The notes: generated from the sequence alone by a model not told the origin. A stretch of DNA of 55,512 nt from Chara braunii (GCA_003427395.1 BFEA01000039.1:3081152-3136663); one strand, 5' to 3'. Positions 23,651-35,296 are shown, numbered from the stretch's first letter. Program-made: numbers and translations.

Positions 23651-25458
23651 AAGGGGTATCATGATGAGCGCTGAAATGGTTGAAGTTGACCCCGTGTAGT
23701 GCGTGGACTTCTGGTTGAATCTTTGATATAATTGCAGGTATGTTTGTGGTTGGGCTTTGGATTTGAGTGCCTGCGATTACATACATATATATCGCTAAGA
23801 AAAGTCTCACTATGATTATGAGAAGTGATCCTTACATATTTATACCCTTATATATATGTACGTACATTTGTTTTGAATACTCATGCGACCTACTGTGACT
23901 GTGCGTAAGGATGAAACATAATTATGCTTTGCGAGAAAAGGGAGAACCCCTTTTACTCTTATGTTTTTTATAATTATTATAGTTGGACGTTATAGTTCGT
24001 GGCAACCGTCAAAGTCAAACCCCTTGAGTTCTCTCGAGGCCCTGGATGATGGAGTTCGTCTCCAGGGCAATAAGAAACGATTGGTACCACACATATGAAC
24101 TTGTGTACCACCCACTCTCCGCAGGGTGCAGAAGAGGGTGTGGTCCTCAACCGCACTTGGCAGTTGTCTAGCGTCGAGAGATTAATCCCTCAAACCGCGT
24201 GTCAGTCGACACTTGAGTGTCGTAAGCGATTCTCGGATCCACGAGGGACTGCATGATTATGGACGTTACATAGTACGCCATCATTGCGTCTGCTTGCATA
24301 TTTATGCATTGCTAGTCGATATGAGAAGGCCCTGCGTCTGCACAGTTTTATACTAAGTCTCACTCGCGACACCTATTCAATTTCCGCATCAAGAGGTTAT
24401 GGGATGGCTACTAAAGAGACTAGGGGTGTTGTTGTGTTGTTTGTTTTTTTTGTGTGTGTGTGTTTTAATTTTATGTTTTTTTTGTTCTTAGCATGGTTGT
24501 AACGCGTGGTGCGTGATATGCGTCCTAGTCGACCGACGACGAGTCGCGCTTGGGACTTCAGCCCCCCAAGGCGTCGATTCGCGTGCGGGTCCGATAGAGG
24601 CGTAGGACCGCGAATACCCCCTATGCTTCCATCTCTGCGATTGCAACTGATTAACTTTCGTATTGCCAGTGTGGACTGATAGTTCAGCGGGGATACGCCC
24701 ACCGAAAGGAGGTGACAACTCCCACAAGGTGGAGGTAAGTTGTACCTCGTGTAGGCCCTATCCTGTCGTAGGGGCTAGCAAGAGGTATGGCTGGTGCACT
24801 CGGCCGGAGCTGATGCAAAAGCTCCATTTAAGTATCGCGATTACAACCAACTCTTGCGTGACGTGGCCGGGAGGGTCCCGCCCTGTGAGGGACCGATGCG
24901 CTCGATACCACTCCCCCAAACCTGTTGAGGGTGAATGGTACTCCATCACAGAGGAGCGACTGTAGTATTCGGATCTTTGAAGAACTCGAAGATAACCTCT
25001 GACACGAATACAAATGGGAAGTACAGAGAAGCAATAAGCTCGCAGCCCAGCTCACACCCACAGCCGACGTGGCTATCTCCACGGCCTCCTCACTTCAGCC
25101 TGTGCAGGTGTACAGAACCACTATAAGGACTATAAAACCCTAACACAAAAAACATTATCGGAGTTAAAATGAAGCGTCCAACGAATTCAACGAAATGCCA
25201 TCTTTTTTATTATTTATCCAAGCATGTAAAAACTGGGCATATGACGTACCCTAAAACACGTATATATCACATAGAAAGAAAAACAAGAAAAAAAACAAAA
25301 AATCAGAACAATGTGACAGTTTCGGTGCAATTCGGTGCAAAATTCGCCGAAAATAACACCCCTGGTTAACCATATGTGACCATAGGAGGACGAACGACCC
25401 ACCACCTGCAGGTCAACCCCTCCAAAGTTGCAGAATAGACCCAATGAGCCACTATTGA
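23651..25458. other. Unassigned, no gene seen
   Basis: Contains a T/G-rich low-complexity stretch at 24426-24490. No recognisable coding sequence on either strand before the LINE fragment. Confidence 0.4.
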
Positions 25459-25905
25459 CAAACTTCAGCAGGAAAGACCATGTACCTCTTTCAATACACA
25501 TCCGACGAAGCGAGGGCCGACCTCTCCAAGCCTGCCAATGTGGTTCAAGAGGCCGCAAATGCTCTCCACAACGTAGCCACTACCCAACCATAGATTACCG
25601 AGCACAACCTAACAGACCTCTGGAAACAACTTCCCTTACTCCCCTCTCGTAAATTTGCAAGTTTGCTCTGGGTGCTCTTTCACACAATCATACCTAATGC
25701 AACCCAGTTATTTCACATGGGAATGGACCTAGAGACAAAATGCAGACACTACGGTGGTCAAGCTGAAGAGACTCGACATTACCTCATTTGGCCCTGTCCT
25801 GCCTCCTACCGCATCTGGTGTCGGCCCTTTCCTCTCTACCTTGTCGGGCTTTTTCGGCCCACACCTAACCAGCCCCTCGGAAGTTGGAGCAGCTCCCTCT
25901 TTTAG
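25459..25905 (+). pseudogene. LINE ORF2 C-terminal fragment (zf-RVT region)
   Basis: One plus-strand frame reads through a YLFQYTSDEARADL-type stretch, then TDLWKQLPLLPSRKFASLLW, then FHMGMDLETKC with a Cys/His region and an IW end. This is the layout of the zinc-binding domain that follows reverse transcriptase in non-LTR retrotransposons: LLW..fH..iP....L..MG, C-x2-C, E-x-H, C, IW. One in-frame TAG lies at 25591-25593. The second zinc cysteine is Tyr (TAC), one transition from TGC. The rest of ORF2 is absent upstream and the frame ends before a G13 run (25905-25917). It is a dead 5'-truncated copy. Confidence 0.6.
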
Positions 25906-26129
25906 GGGGGGGGGGGGCGCCCTTGGGGTCCCGGGCCACCCAGCCTAAACCGCTCAGAGTTCCGGGATGCACGCCGACGACTTAACAAAACCCCTTTCGT
26001 TCTCGTTAATTCAAACTGAAACGACAAACACAAGACACTTGTGCTTTTGCGAAAACCCACTACCGTTCCCAGAACCTTAGAAACCCAACTTTGTTCCCAC
26101 CAATACAAGCCCCACAGTATTCAGAAAAC

Positions 26130-26395
26130 AAGGCTGGATATTGACACTTTTACAGACACCCGATACTATTATCAGAACTCGAAGAAATCACTTCTGACTA
26201 CCGCGAGCCCGGACCTCACCAAACTCATAAATGACACTTTTACAGAAAACCTGACACAATTCTCAGGACTACAAGAAGTTTTTTTTGGTTCCCGCTAGCC
26301 CGGTCCGTACCAAACTCAGAAATGACGCTTTTACGAAAACCCGACTCTGCTAGAAGAAGCCACATTTAGTTCTCATGCACCGAACTCAGAAAACA
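26130..26395. repeat. ~92-bp tandem repeat, three diverged copies
   Basis: GACACTTTTACAGA-type heads occur near 26141, 26233 and 26326. Each is followed by GAAGAA or CAAGAA and, in the first two, a CCGCGAGCCCGG or CCCGCTAGCCCGG stretch. Confidence 0.7.
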
Positions 26396-26610
26396 AGGCG
26401 GAGCTTTTGCTTTTCTCCCGGATCTCTTCTCCCCCCTTCTCTCTTTCGCTCTCTCTCTCTCATGCACGTGTACATTCGCTGGCGCGAGGCGCTGTCCCGA
26501 TCGTTCTCAGTCGGCCGAACACTTCTTTCTCCCCAAGTGACACCCGTTGGATGGCTCGCGCGACACTCTATTCTGCTCGCACACCTCCACACGCGAGTCC
26601 CCGTAAGTTC

Positions 26611-26614
<4 letters not shown>

Positions 26615-26686
<72 letters not shown>
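26615..26686. repeat. (CT)n microsatellite
   Basis: Uninterrupted CT run of ~72 bp. Long SLSLSL or RERERE frames across it are artefacts. Confidence 0.97.
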
Positions 26687-26689
<3 letters not shown>

Positions 26690-27019
26690 CGAGTGGCACC
26701 TTGGTTCAGACCGAGCAAGTAGCATGGCACTCTTGGCCTAGCGTGCAAGAACAACTGGGCATGAAGCCAAAGGCGAGTAGAGGGGTGGAACCCTCTCTCT
26801 CTCCCTCCTCTCTCTTACTCCCTCGACCCCCTTTCTCCCAATGCCCGACCAGGCCTAAGCAACTCGCGCGAGTGCGGCCTGAAGTTCAATCGTGCAGCAG
26901 GAAATTAGCCATGGGGCGAAAAACTTGAGGCAGGGGGCTCGCAACTCGGGAGCGTGGCTAGCCTCGCAGCGAAAAAGCCTGTCGGGGTGCCGCTCCCAAT
27001 CCCCGAGATGTTTGTTGGG

Positions 27020-27400
27020 AGGGGCGTGTTAGTGAGAAGCTCATAACCAGAGAGTACGGATAGCAACTCATAGCCAGAGAGCGCTGTGAGAAGCTCGCTA
27101 TAAGAGAGTGTCACGAGAAGAGAGCAATACCCTCAGCAGCTCGAAAAAGAGGAGCTCGGAAAGTACGTGAGGTGCTCGTAATCGGAGAACGCAGTGAACA
27201 ACTCGTCACTTTAAAAGATCGTCACCCGGAAGCATCTTGAGTAGTTCATAATCCAGGAGCTCGTGATCAGAAAGTGCTGTCGAAAAACAGTCCGTCGGCT
27301 GAAAACTTCGTGGGATGCCCGTCGCCCGAAAATATCTTGAGCAGCTCGGAGTCGAGGAACTCGTGATCGGAAAGCGCTGCAACTAACTTGTACCCAGGAG
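27020..27400. repeat. Degenerate ~30-40 bp repeats
   Basis: AGCTCATAACCAGAGAG, AACTCATAGCCAGAGAGCGC, AGCTCGCTATAAGAGAG and GCTCGTAATCGGAGAACGC-type units follow one another. Later units near 27250 and 27350 (GCTCGTGATCAGAAAGTGCT) are related. No gene seen. Confidence 0.6.
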
Positions 27401-27779
27401 ACGTAGGAGGAAACTCTCACCGAACGGCCGGGTCGGCGCAAGTACTCTGAAAGCCGACCCGAGCTGGGGCTCGAACACAGGCGCGAGGCCACAACCAGAG
27501 AAGCGACGACCTTCGCTCCTTCCTCCCCGCTTTCTCGACGTACTTGACCCGAGCGCCGACTTCTCTCGAGCCCACTACGGTTCGTGTGGCAAATCCCCTC
27601 CCACGATCGCAGGTTCTGAGCGCTCCCTGCCCCTCTCCCGCTTCCTGCCCCTCTCCCGCTTCCCACGTGCGTGTTCAGTGGAGGCCGACTGCCGTCGTGC
27701 CGAGCCAGTACTCTGTCTCTCTTTCTCTCTCACCCTTTCCTGCTCTGTCTCCCTCTCTCTTCCTCTCCCTCCCTTCTTT

Positions 27780-27938
27780 CGTGCGGCCTGGGCTATACAG
27801 CGATGGCGGTCGTTAGTACGTTCTGAGCGTTTCTCCGCACATCTTCGCCTCTTTCTCTCTCTCGTTTCTTGTGCGCAGCCTGCGATATCGAGCGCCGGCG
27901 GCCGTTGGTGCCTTCCGTGCGTTTCTCCGCATACCTTC

Positions 27939-28005
<67 letters not shown>
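27780..28005. repeat. ~105-bp tandem duplication ending in a (CT)n tract
   Basis: GTGCGyAGCCTG.GATAT.G.GCGG-type text, then GCGTTTCTCCGCAyAyCTTCG and a CT-rich run, occur twice (27780-27865 and 27870-28005). The second ends in a pure (CT)n run at 27941-28005. Confidence 0.7.
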
Positions 28006-28007
<2 letters not shown>

Positions 28008-28010
28008 TCG

Positions 28011-28120
28011 AGCGCCGGCCGCTAGCCGGTGTTCAGCTCTCCGAACTCTGAACCCCCGAGCGTCGTTGAGCTCGCCTTTGACGGCGTGAAGGCGTGCCAA
28101 CTCCTGTGAGCTAGCGATCG
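28011..28120. repeat. Copy 1 of a ~110-bp post-microsatellite repeat
   Basis: AGCGCCGGCCGCTAGCyGGT..., through CCCGAGCGTCGTTGAGCTCG and GGCGTGCCAACTCC, matches 30695-30803 closely. Both copies begin at or a few bases after the end of a long CT tract. Confidence 0.85.
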
Positions 28121-28599
28121 GATTGCGTGGACCCCCCCGTGCGTTGAATCTCCGATAGTGAGTCAGCTCGCTGGGACCTTCTCCACTTACGTGCGCCTCC
28201 CTTTTTTCTCACCCTCGTCCTTCCTTTATACTCCTTTTCTTTTCCCTAGCCTCTTCTAGATCAATCCTTCCTCTGCATTCCCCCTCCAATCACAGCGCCC
28301 GCAGGTTACTATCTGATTTTTGCTGAAAATTTCACCAAGCTCTGACCTTTTCCGCCTCCTTTCCCAATACATTGGCCTCTTCCCACTTTCCCGCCGAGCG
28401 AGTTCCTCCTCGATTCCTTCCCCCTCCGATTGATTTTTCTGCTTCGACCTCCCACCACGTTCAACTCTTTTCAAGAAACAGTTAGGTCCTCCTTTTCACA
28501 GCGCGGTTTCCAGTCTATCAACGTCCTACTGTGGCTTCGATCACTCTTCGCCTTGCTCTCCCCACCACCCCATCTTCGCTTTGCGGAAACGCTTGGACT

Positions 28600-29205
28600 C
28601 CGTCCGCGCAGCCTCTCGACCGATCTTTCTTCGAATCCCCCCCTCACCCCCATTAGATCCTTTCCGGATCCTCTGATCCCGACTCTTCCCCCATCGTGAT
28701 CTCCCCTCCTCACCTTGATCCTGCGGGTAACGGTTGGCCTTCTTGGCAGACCTCCCTTCCTCAAACGGTTGGCTTTCTTGGGCGGTGGTTCTTCAAAAAA
28801 AATGGTTGTAGCTCAGGCTTATCCCGCCGCACGTTCTTTGACCTTCAGCCGCCCTGCTCGTTGCAGCGCGCACCCTCCTCCTTGCTTGGTTTCCATTTCT
28901 CAATGCCGACACCGTCTCTCTCGTGTTACCGTCCATAGGATAGCTTCCAAAGGCGTTGGTCGATCTCCCCCACCGTGCGGCCTGTCGGCCGATCCTTCTT
29001 CGACTCCGCCCCCTCACCCCCATTAGATCGTTTCCAGATCCTTTGATCCCGACTCTTCCCCCATCGTGATCTCCCCTCCTCACCTTGATCCCGCGGGAAA
29101 CGGTTGGCCTTCTTGGCAGACCTCCCTTCCTCAAACGTTTGGCTTTCTTGGCCGATGGCTCTTCAAAAAACGGTTGTAGCTCAGGCTTATCCTGCCGCGC
29201 GCCCG
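28600..29205. repeat. ~370-bp direct duplication
   Basis: 28610-28840 and 28980-29195 share the CACCCCCATTAGATC, TTGATCCCGACTCTTCCCCC..., GATCTCCCCTCCTCACCTTG and GTTGTAGCTCAGGCTTATCC phrases in the same order with few changes. Minus-strand frames over both (28471-28764, 28793-29275) share protein wording only because the DNA is duplicated. Confidence 0.85.
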
Positions 29206-30020
29206 CCCGGTGCTCCATTGCACCCACCCGTCGTGGTTGGTGTCGCAGACCTCCCGATTTGTCCAGCCTCCCCAAGCCCCAACGACCAGCCCTGATGCCG
29301 GCCCAATGAGATCCATTCCCAGTAGATCACAGGCCCCGAGCCTGCCCACCGCCCTGGTTCAACCCCACCGCCCATGCGGTGATGACATCATTATTCTGGG
29401 CCCTGTTGCTCTGATCGGAGCAATCAGATAAGGCGGCGCCGCACCCTCGAGTCAGCCACAGGAAACGTCGCCCCTTTTATAGCCAAGGATGATAGCCTCT
29501 AGGTCTGTGGTCCGATCATTCCGTCGAAGCGAAGAACTGACCTCTCTCTCCGGGCACACGCCCCCGAATCGCGTACCCCCGCACACAGTGGTTCCTTGGC
29601 CGCACTCATTCCCCCTCTGTTTCTATTGGGACCAACCCTGCGGCCGCCGTCTGCTGAGGATCACCCCTTTCCCCGGGCCTCGTCTCTTTCCGGCTTCTTC
29701 CCATAGTCCTAAGGTTAGCTGCGGTCAAAACAAAAACATGCGCCCTCGATACCCGACTTCCCGAGGAACTCCGCCTTCAGCCCCAAAGTCAGCCACTTTC
29801 TCGCTGCCCTCCATGAGCGGTGTCAAAATCTCAGATTTTTGGTCCGCTCGCGGCCCGCTCATGCCCTCGAGTCGACTGCCCTGTCCCTGCTTGTTCAAAC
29901 GTTAGTACAGATCAAGAAACCCTCGGACTCCCCCAGCAATCCCTCAGATCTCACACACCCAGGCATCAAAACATGCAAAGAAAGAAAACGTGGCAGAAAA
30001 AAAACCCGGTTCGTTGATTC
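29206..30020. other. GC-rich unassigned stretch
   Basis: Open frames on both strands are proline/arginine-rich with no recognised domain. No gene called. Confidence 0.4.
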
Positions 30021-30375
30021 AAGCGCCGCGGCTGGTAGACAGCCGCCTGACAATGTCTCCATTGCTGATATACTCATTGATCTGGGGCTGTTCGATTCCA
30101 GAATGACGCTGGCTGGTGCTGGGGTGTTGCCCTGTAACCTGCTGATGCAGGAGTGTGAGGCCTGATAGAGAGATCAGGGGATGATTTGGGATGGACATTC
30201 CAAGGGACAACCAAGGGTTGTTGCCAGGACGACGTTGGCCGGAGCTGGGGCGAGTCATGTTGCCCTGTAACGCAACAGGGTGGGGGTGTGAGGCCTGGAA
30301 GAGCTCGGCACGGAGTAAGACAGTGCTGGAGAGCTTTAGAAGGGTTGCTAGGGATCCACAGGGTTTTGAGCATTT
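30020..30375 (-). pseudogene. Tandem Pro/Gln-rich coding-like fragment (GYRATPQ)
   Basis: Two diverged copies of ~110-120 bp read on the minus strand: CCTCACACCC, then TACAGGGCAACA, then CCAGCnnnC. The lower copy gives GYRATPQHQPASFW, matching GYRAMPQRRPVSFW near 13.7 kb on the plus strand. It is probably a piece of a retroelement Gag-type linker. There is no start, zinc knuckle or domain to name it. Confidence 0.4.
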
Positions 30376-30607
30376 GTAGGACCTCTGTGGTGGCATGCTT
30401 TTTTTGTGGGCATACTTTTTTTCTGTAGTTTGTCGTAGTAATTTTCTAAGTAGCTCAAAATTCTCTCAAAGTTCTCTCAGTCAAAGCCAGGCGGCCCTGG
30501 TATCTTAAACTTTCAAAATTTGATGTAAATTTCCATATGGGACGCTGGGCCCGGTTCCCAGCACATGCTGCTCCCCACAAACAGATTGGAGCCTTGTCCC
30601 CCGTCCN

Positions 30608-30694
<87 letters not shown>
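30608..30694. repeat. (CT)n microsatellite with adjacent N
   Basis: About 87 bp of CT preceded by an N at 30607. The N probably marks an unresolved repeat length. Confidence 0.95.
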
Positions 30695-30695
<1 letters not shown>

Positions 30696-30803
30696 GCGCC
30701 GGCCGCTAGCTGGTATCGAGCTCTTCGAACTCCGAACTCCCGAGCGTCGTTGAGCTCGCCTCTGACGGCGCGAAGGCGTGCCAACTCCAGTGAGCTATCG
30801 ATC
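30695..30803. repeat. Copy 2 of the ~110-bp post-microsatellite repeat
   Basis: Counterpart of 28011-28120. Its right end lies at the point where element A's RNase H homology stops (about 30805-30815), so it marks the truncation junction. Confidence 0.85.
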
Positions 30804-30805
30804 TG

Positions 30806-32135
30806 TTTTTTTTCCCGTTTTGATCCTTTTGCGACAGAAGCCCCCCCACGGAACTAGGTCCAGCGTCCGTAGCAACTATGAATGGTCGATTCTCCTCATC
30901 CTCGAAGAACGGAACCCCTAAGATCTGCCCTCCTTCACGAAATTCTTCTTTAAGAACCTCCATGGCCGCGGCCTGCTCGTCTCTTCAAATCCATCCCTTC
31001 AATTTTTTAAGCAGTCGTCTAAGAGGCTCCGTTTTCTCATTGTACGCTCTTATAAAGATCCTCCCATAGCCAACCACCCCTAGGAATTGCCTAACCTCCG
31101 TTATTGACTTTAGCGACGACGGCCAGGTCATCAATTTTTTCAATTTCCCGGGGTCGGGCCTCCGCCCATCCTTATCGCAGATGAAACTTAATATCTTGAT
31201 TAACGACACGCCCCAGCGACTCTTAGTTCCGCTCACCGTAAGGTTGGCGTCGTCTAATTTCACAAGGACATCCCTGACATCTCTCATGTGGTCTACTACA
31301 AACTTTCTTACCCCGGGGAAGACCTCTGTCTCATCCCGTTCAACCGGCCCCTTTATCGGGAAGTCATCTAGGAAGACCTCCACCTTCTCATGTATGAACT
31401 CTTAAGGACCGCAATCATGGCCCTTTGGAACACTCCCACGCTGTTCGTCCACCCCATTGGTACCACCATCATCTGGACCAGCCCTACAGGCGTATGCATG
31501 GCGGTCATGTGCCTATCTTGGTAGCCCAAGAGGATTTCATCATACCTCGAGAAAAGATCGCAAATCGAGTTGATTGAGCGACCTGTTGATCCTTCCGTGA
31601 GTAGATCTGCGTCAGGTATGGAACCTACATCCCTTATGGTGACAGCGTTGGTTCTATGGTGATTCTGAATCCACCTCAACTTGTTGTTACCACCCTTCCT
31701 CAGAAAGAACCATTTGTTGGAGTAGGCACTCTCACAGGGCTCTGCGACGAACGTTCTGATATTTTCCTTGATAAAGGTCACTATCTCCTCCTTTTCCTTT
31801 TGAGCGTACTTCTATTGGGGTCTATCTTTCCAGGGCACATGCGGAATCGTATGGATCCGGACAGGCTTAGCATACCTTGGGTCGATCCTCCCTCTTTCCG
31901 AGTCATCGACGGCAATGGCCTTATCGCAGCCCCTTAGGGTCATTGCTACGTACTCCTTCTCCTTCTCCATAAGGTTTCCATCCCCTATATCCATCGTGGC
32001 CAACCTATCGGCCGAAATTCTTTGCTCCTCGTTTTTTTTCCTTTTTCGGATGATATCGGCGATCTCCTCCTCCGATATCGAAGTTTCCCCCGTTCTATCC
32101 CGGCTGACCACAGCTGGTTTCACTTTTTTCGTCAC
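30806..32135 (-). pseudogene. Ty3/gypsy reverse transcriptase and RNase H start
   Basis: Frames at 32135-31812, 31781-31368, 31383-30985 and 30963-30806 join into one protein. In order: an acidic/basic linker (SEEEIADIIRKRKKNEE); RYAKPVRIHTIPHVPWKDRP; SAYSNKWFFLRK; palm motif DLFSRYDEILL; MTAMHTPVGLVQMMVVPMGW; the catalytic FLDD box (Asp codons 31368-31366 and 31365-31363); a thumb-like LKKLMTWPSSLKSITEVRQF; and the RNase H start FIVATDAGPS (Asp codon 30867-30865). Breaks: a stop between 31812 and 31781, a 1-base loss near 31400 just before the FLDD box, and a TGA at 30985-30987. A frame change at 30806-30820 reflects loss of homology, not a frameshift. Catalytic residues survive but the gene is dead. 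Confidence 0.85.
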
Positions 32136-32161
32136 GGTTTAATGCTTCTTAATTCCGTCGG

Positions 32162-32770
32162 CTAGGGGGATTCCTCCAAAAAAGACAGTCTCACACATCC
32201 ACCAAACTCCTCTTCCTCGTCCTCCTTCTCGTACCCTATCCCGTTGATCACGACCCTGCCCCCGACATCCTCGATCTCTAACCGGTCCCCCGGGGGTTCC
32301 TCATTCGAAAAAGGTGTTTCTTCCAGACGGACTTGGCATACCCTCGACTGGGCCCTCTTCCGTCTAGGAATGTGGGTCCGGTTCTGCTCATCTTGCGCGT
32401 CCACGATCTTTAGGACCACCTGGATTTCATCCAGACTTTGGATTGAGATGGTCTGACTTCCATCAGGTAGGTCAACCGTGGTAGCGTGAACCGCGTTCAG
32501 CCAGGTCTTACCGAGGATCAAGTCGGAGGAACAATTTTTACCGAAAATATTGGGACCGATGCCTCGACGCCTGCGACCTCGATCACGGGGTTGTGACACA
32601 CTCCCTCTGCCGGTTGTAGCTTGTTATCTGCTACGACCATTGACATTGACACCCCCCTATCTATTTCCAATCCTAACTCCCGGGCAATGGAGTCCCTACA
32701 TACCGTGGATTCGGACCCATTGTCCACCAGAGCCTTCATCTTCTTCACGCTCACCACCGCTTGGAGCTAG
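32162..32770 (-). pseudogene. Retropepsin-like protease region and spacer
   Basis: The frame 32757-32518 reads SVKKMKALVDNGSESTVC followed by a hydrophobic MSMVVADN and IEVAGVE, the layout of a Ty3/gypsy aspartic protease. The expected D-S/T-G triad reads DNG here, which would be a damaged active site. The second half (LILGKTWLNAVHATTVDL) lies in another frame (32599-32162), so a frameshift falls near 32520-32560. A TAG at 32768-32770 precedes the protease. The region downstream is an E/D-rich spacer leading to RT. Confidence 0.7.
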
Positions 32771-32940
32771 CCGCTCCCTAATACGTAGAACTTTTTGACC
32801 TTCTCTCCTGAGAAGAAGTTTACCAGCAGCTCCTCCATGGTGATTCAGGAGGACTGCACTTCTTCCTTGGCTGGACCATCCCCCGGTACCGTGGGTCCTC
32901 CGACGGGCGGGATTCTCACTTTTTTCGTGATGCTTAAGAG

Positions 32941-34639
32941 TTATTTCCTAGCGCTTTTGCTGGCCGCCAAGTATTCCAGAAGCGTGCACTGCATAGGCTG
33001 CATCAGGGTCCTCCGTAGAGGAGCTACCGTGTCTATCTCATCCAAAGTGTATTTCATTTCGAACTTTTTCGCCCCCCTCTTCCTAGGCGATTTGGGTGAA
33101 GTGGGTTCCTCCTTCCTTTCCTCCGCACCTTTGGCATCGGTCATCGAATGGTCCGCCGCTTCTTCTTCCTCCATCTTCCGCCACGCTCTTTTTGCCTTTA
33201 GACATTTCGGCCCCAACCTGTGTTTTTACCCTTAGGCAAGGCCCCTCCTCTTCGGGTCGGGTCTCAACGAACTTGATGCTGGACACCTGGGGTTCCCTAA
33301 TGGACACACCTCCTGATGATTCTGTCATTTGGACATGGGAAAAGTTGGAGGTACCCCCAATCTCAGGCTTCTTCCCCAACCTCGCCTCCTCGAGGGCTAT
33401 CCTCTTGTCCACATTCACCTTCATTGAGGGATAGAAGGAGACTGTTTCCCCATCATCCCCCCAAACTACCAACTTATTTTCGTTTAATTTCACCACCCCT
33501 AATCTCAAGGCTTCCGTAAGGTAAGGGCATTCTCGTTTGAAATGACCCTCCTCATTACAGTAGACACACCCGCTTCGAGGCAGCGGGTTGTTAGGGCGGG
33601 GCGCGACTTGAGGTGGCGTTCCCATCGCCGCGGGAGGCTCAGGAGGCGGTGGCGTTCTAGCCTGACTCACCTCCGGCCGAGCACCCATGGCCCTAGGTTG
33701 GGGAGGGTCTCCCCACGTTCCATCCCTTGCATCTTTCCACCAGGAATTTCCCCATTCCGAGGCCTGATTACCTCCGGCCTCTCTATCGGCCCTCCAACTC
33801 ACTTGATTGTCGGGCTCGTTCCGCCAACCCGGGGGTCCTCCTCCCCAGCGCTGGGCGGGAGGCCCCGGAGGCTGCCTCTCGCTACTGCGAGGTCCGTCGC
33901 TCTTTTGGGAGCGCATACTCCGGAGTGCCATGTCTAGACTCTCCTTCATATATTCCCTTACGTCCACACCTCCCCCGGTGCAGACTACTTCGGCGACCCT
34001 TTCAAAATTTGCGGAATCCCTAGGGGCTTTTTCGAGGACCTCCCTCCTCTTTTCCTCGGGCAGGTGCAGCATGAACATTATGCACTTGTCGACCTCCGAA
34101 AGCATCCCTCTATCCACTAAGGTCTGGGACAAGCGTTTGAGCCGTCGGGTAAAGGCCACCAGGCTCTCTTGCTCTCCTCTCGTCACCCGACGTAGCCCCT
34201 CTATCATGGGGACCATATCGTCACACACAAAGATCCTAAGCAGGTTGCTTTTGAACATCTTCCCCCTTCCATCAGACCGGTACACGGCCCTAATGGCCTG
34301 GTCCAACTCCGGGTCCGAATGTTGAATGAAGTGATCGATCCACTCTTTCTCCGAAAACTTCTTACGGTAGGCATAACTCTCTCATTTCTCCACGAATCCA
34401 GTCACATCCCTTCCGTTAACGAAGAGCGACTCTAGCCCCAAGTTTACATCGTAGTAAGGGACTCGGCGATCGTCATATCGACGGAAGTAAGGTTCGTCTG
34501 CCGGCCCGTCTAGCACTGGATCGTAAGGTTTGTACCAGGACGGGTCCAAATCCTCCATTCGGGGTCGATATCCCGGAGGTCCACACGGTTCCTCCTCCCT
34601 GCGACCCCCATAATCCGGTTCCTCTCGTTCCCAGTACAT
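32941..34639 (-). pseudogene. Element A gag (capsid-like region plus CCHC knuckle)
   Basis: One minus-strand frame runs from about 34639 to 33.2 kb, broken by a TGA at 34382-34384. It gives a variable charged N-terminus, VTGFVEK(stop)ESYAYRKKFSEKEW, a helical capsid-like block (SLVAFTRRLKRLSQTLVDRG...LPEEKRREV), a W/P/G-rich linker (residues with PPPPEPPAA), and the zinc knuckle CVYCNEEGHFKREC at 33527-33568, then LTEALRLGVVKL. Near 33.2 kb the frame shifts into 33216-32941, which carries MTDAKG and the family-typical YTLDEIDTVAPLRRTL end. Gag would bind and package element RNA. Confidence 0.85.
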
Positions 34640-34663
34640 GGACTCCGGGCCCCTTGCCCCTCT

Positions 34664-35296
34664 CTAGACATCTCCGGGTCCTCTCATATTTTTGCCTACT
34701 GCCTCTTCTCGTACCCAAGCGGGACCGACCTCCCTGCTCACCCATCTTCGCGGTCCTCCCCCAACTTCGGTTGGCCGTCCGTCCCCAAGTTCCCTCTTCC
34801 TCGGGCCACCCTCCTCGCTCCTCCTTGGTGCCCAGCACCCAGCCCTGTCATGAGGGCACTCTTGCCCCTCGCCAATTCTCTCTTCCATGTGGTCCGCCCA
34901 TCGGGTTTCGACGGGGAAGCCCCTTGTGGCTTCGGCCACCCTTTCTCTCACAGGGATACGCGATTCCATCTCCCGGTGCAAACGCTCATCCGAGCTTGCG
35001 CGTGGTTCCGTAGCTTTCTCCTCGATAGGTTCTTTCTGGCCTCTCAGGGCCCTGCCCATAGCCTCTAACCCTTCGGTCACCCCATCGGCCGTCTTGCTCA
35101 ACCTCGCCCCTAATTCGGCGTCTTCCTCGGCTCGCCCCATAGCGACGGTCTTTGGAGATTGGGCTACCCCGTGTTCCAGCACACTTTCCATGCACCAGTT
35201 TTCAGTCGCTCTCCTCACTAGAGTCACTCCCTTGGCTGGTCGTTCCACTACTCTCCTCCGAGCCTCTTCCTTCTTCACTCTATCCTTGGGTTTCAA
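34664..35296 (-). CDS. Unrecognised charged ORF upstream of gag (A8)
   Basis: An open frame of 210 codons is rich in R, E and G with heptad-like helical text (ARLSKTADGVTEGLEAMGRA; SDERLHREMESRIPVRERV), ending just before the gag frame. I do not recognise it. It may be the diverged N-terminal extension of Gag or a separate ORF of the upstream array. Element B's equivalent position (the E/R-rich segment at about 48228-47900) is fused to gag, which favours the N-terminal extension reading. Confidence 0.45.
   Translation of the reverse strand: MKPKDRVKKEEARRRVVERPAKGVTLVRRATENWCMESVLEHGVAQSPKTVAMGRAEEDAELGARLSKTADGVTEGLEAMGRALRGQKEPIEEKATEPRASSDERLHREMESRIPVRERVAEATRGFPVETRWADHMEERIGEGQECPHDRAGCWAPRRSEEGGPRKRELGDGRPTEVGGGPRRWVSREVGPAWVREEAVGKNMRGPGDV

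Noticed and set aside
28471-29275. Minus-strand Gly/Arg-rich frames with repeated GDHDGGRVGI wording
   Set aside because: The shared wording comes from the ~370-bp DNA duplication; there is no start, domain or codon signal.
33160-33216. Programmed gag-pol frameshift
   Set aside because: The shift lies inside the gag C-terminal text, and other random shifts and stops occur nearby, so decay is enough to explain it.
34382-34384. TGA read as selenocysteine in Gag
   Set aside because: No selenoprotein context or SECIS hairpin recognised; TGG decay or readthrough are simpler.
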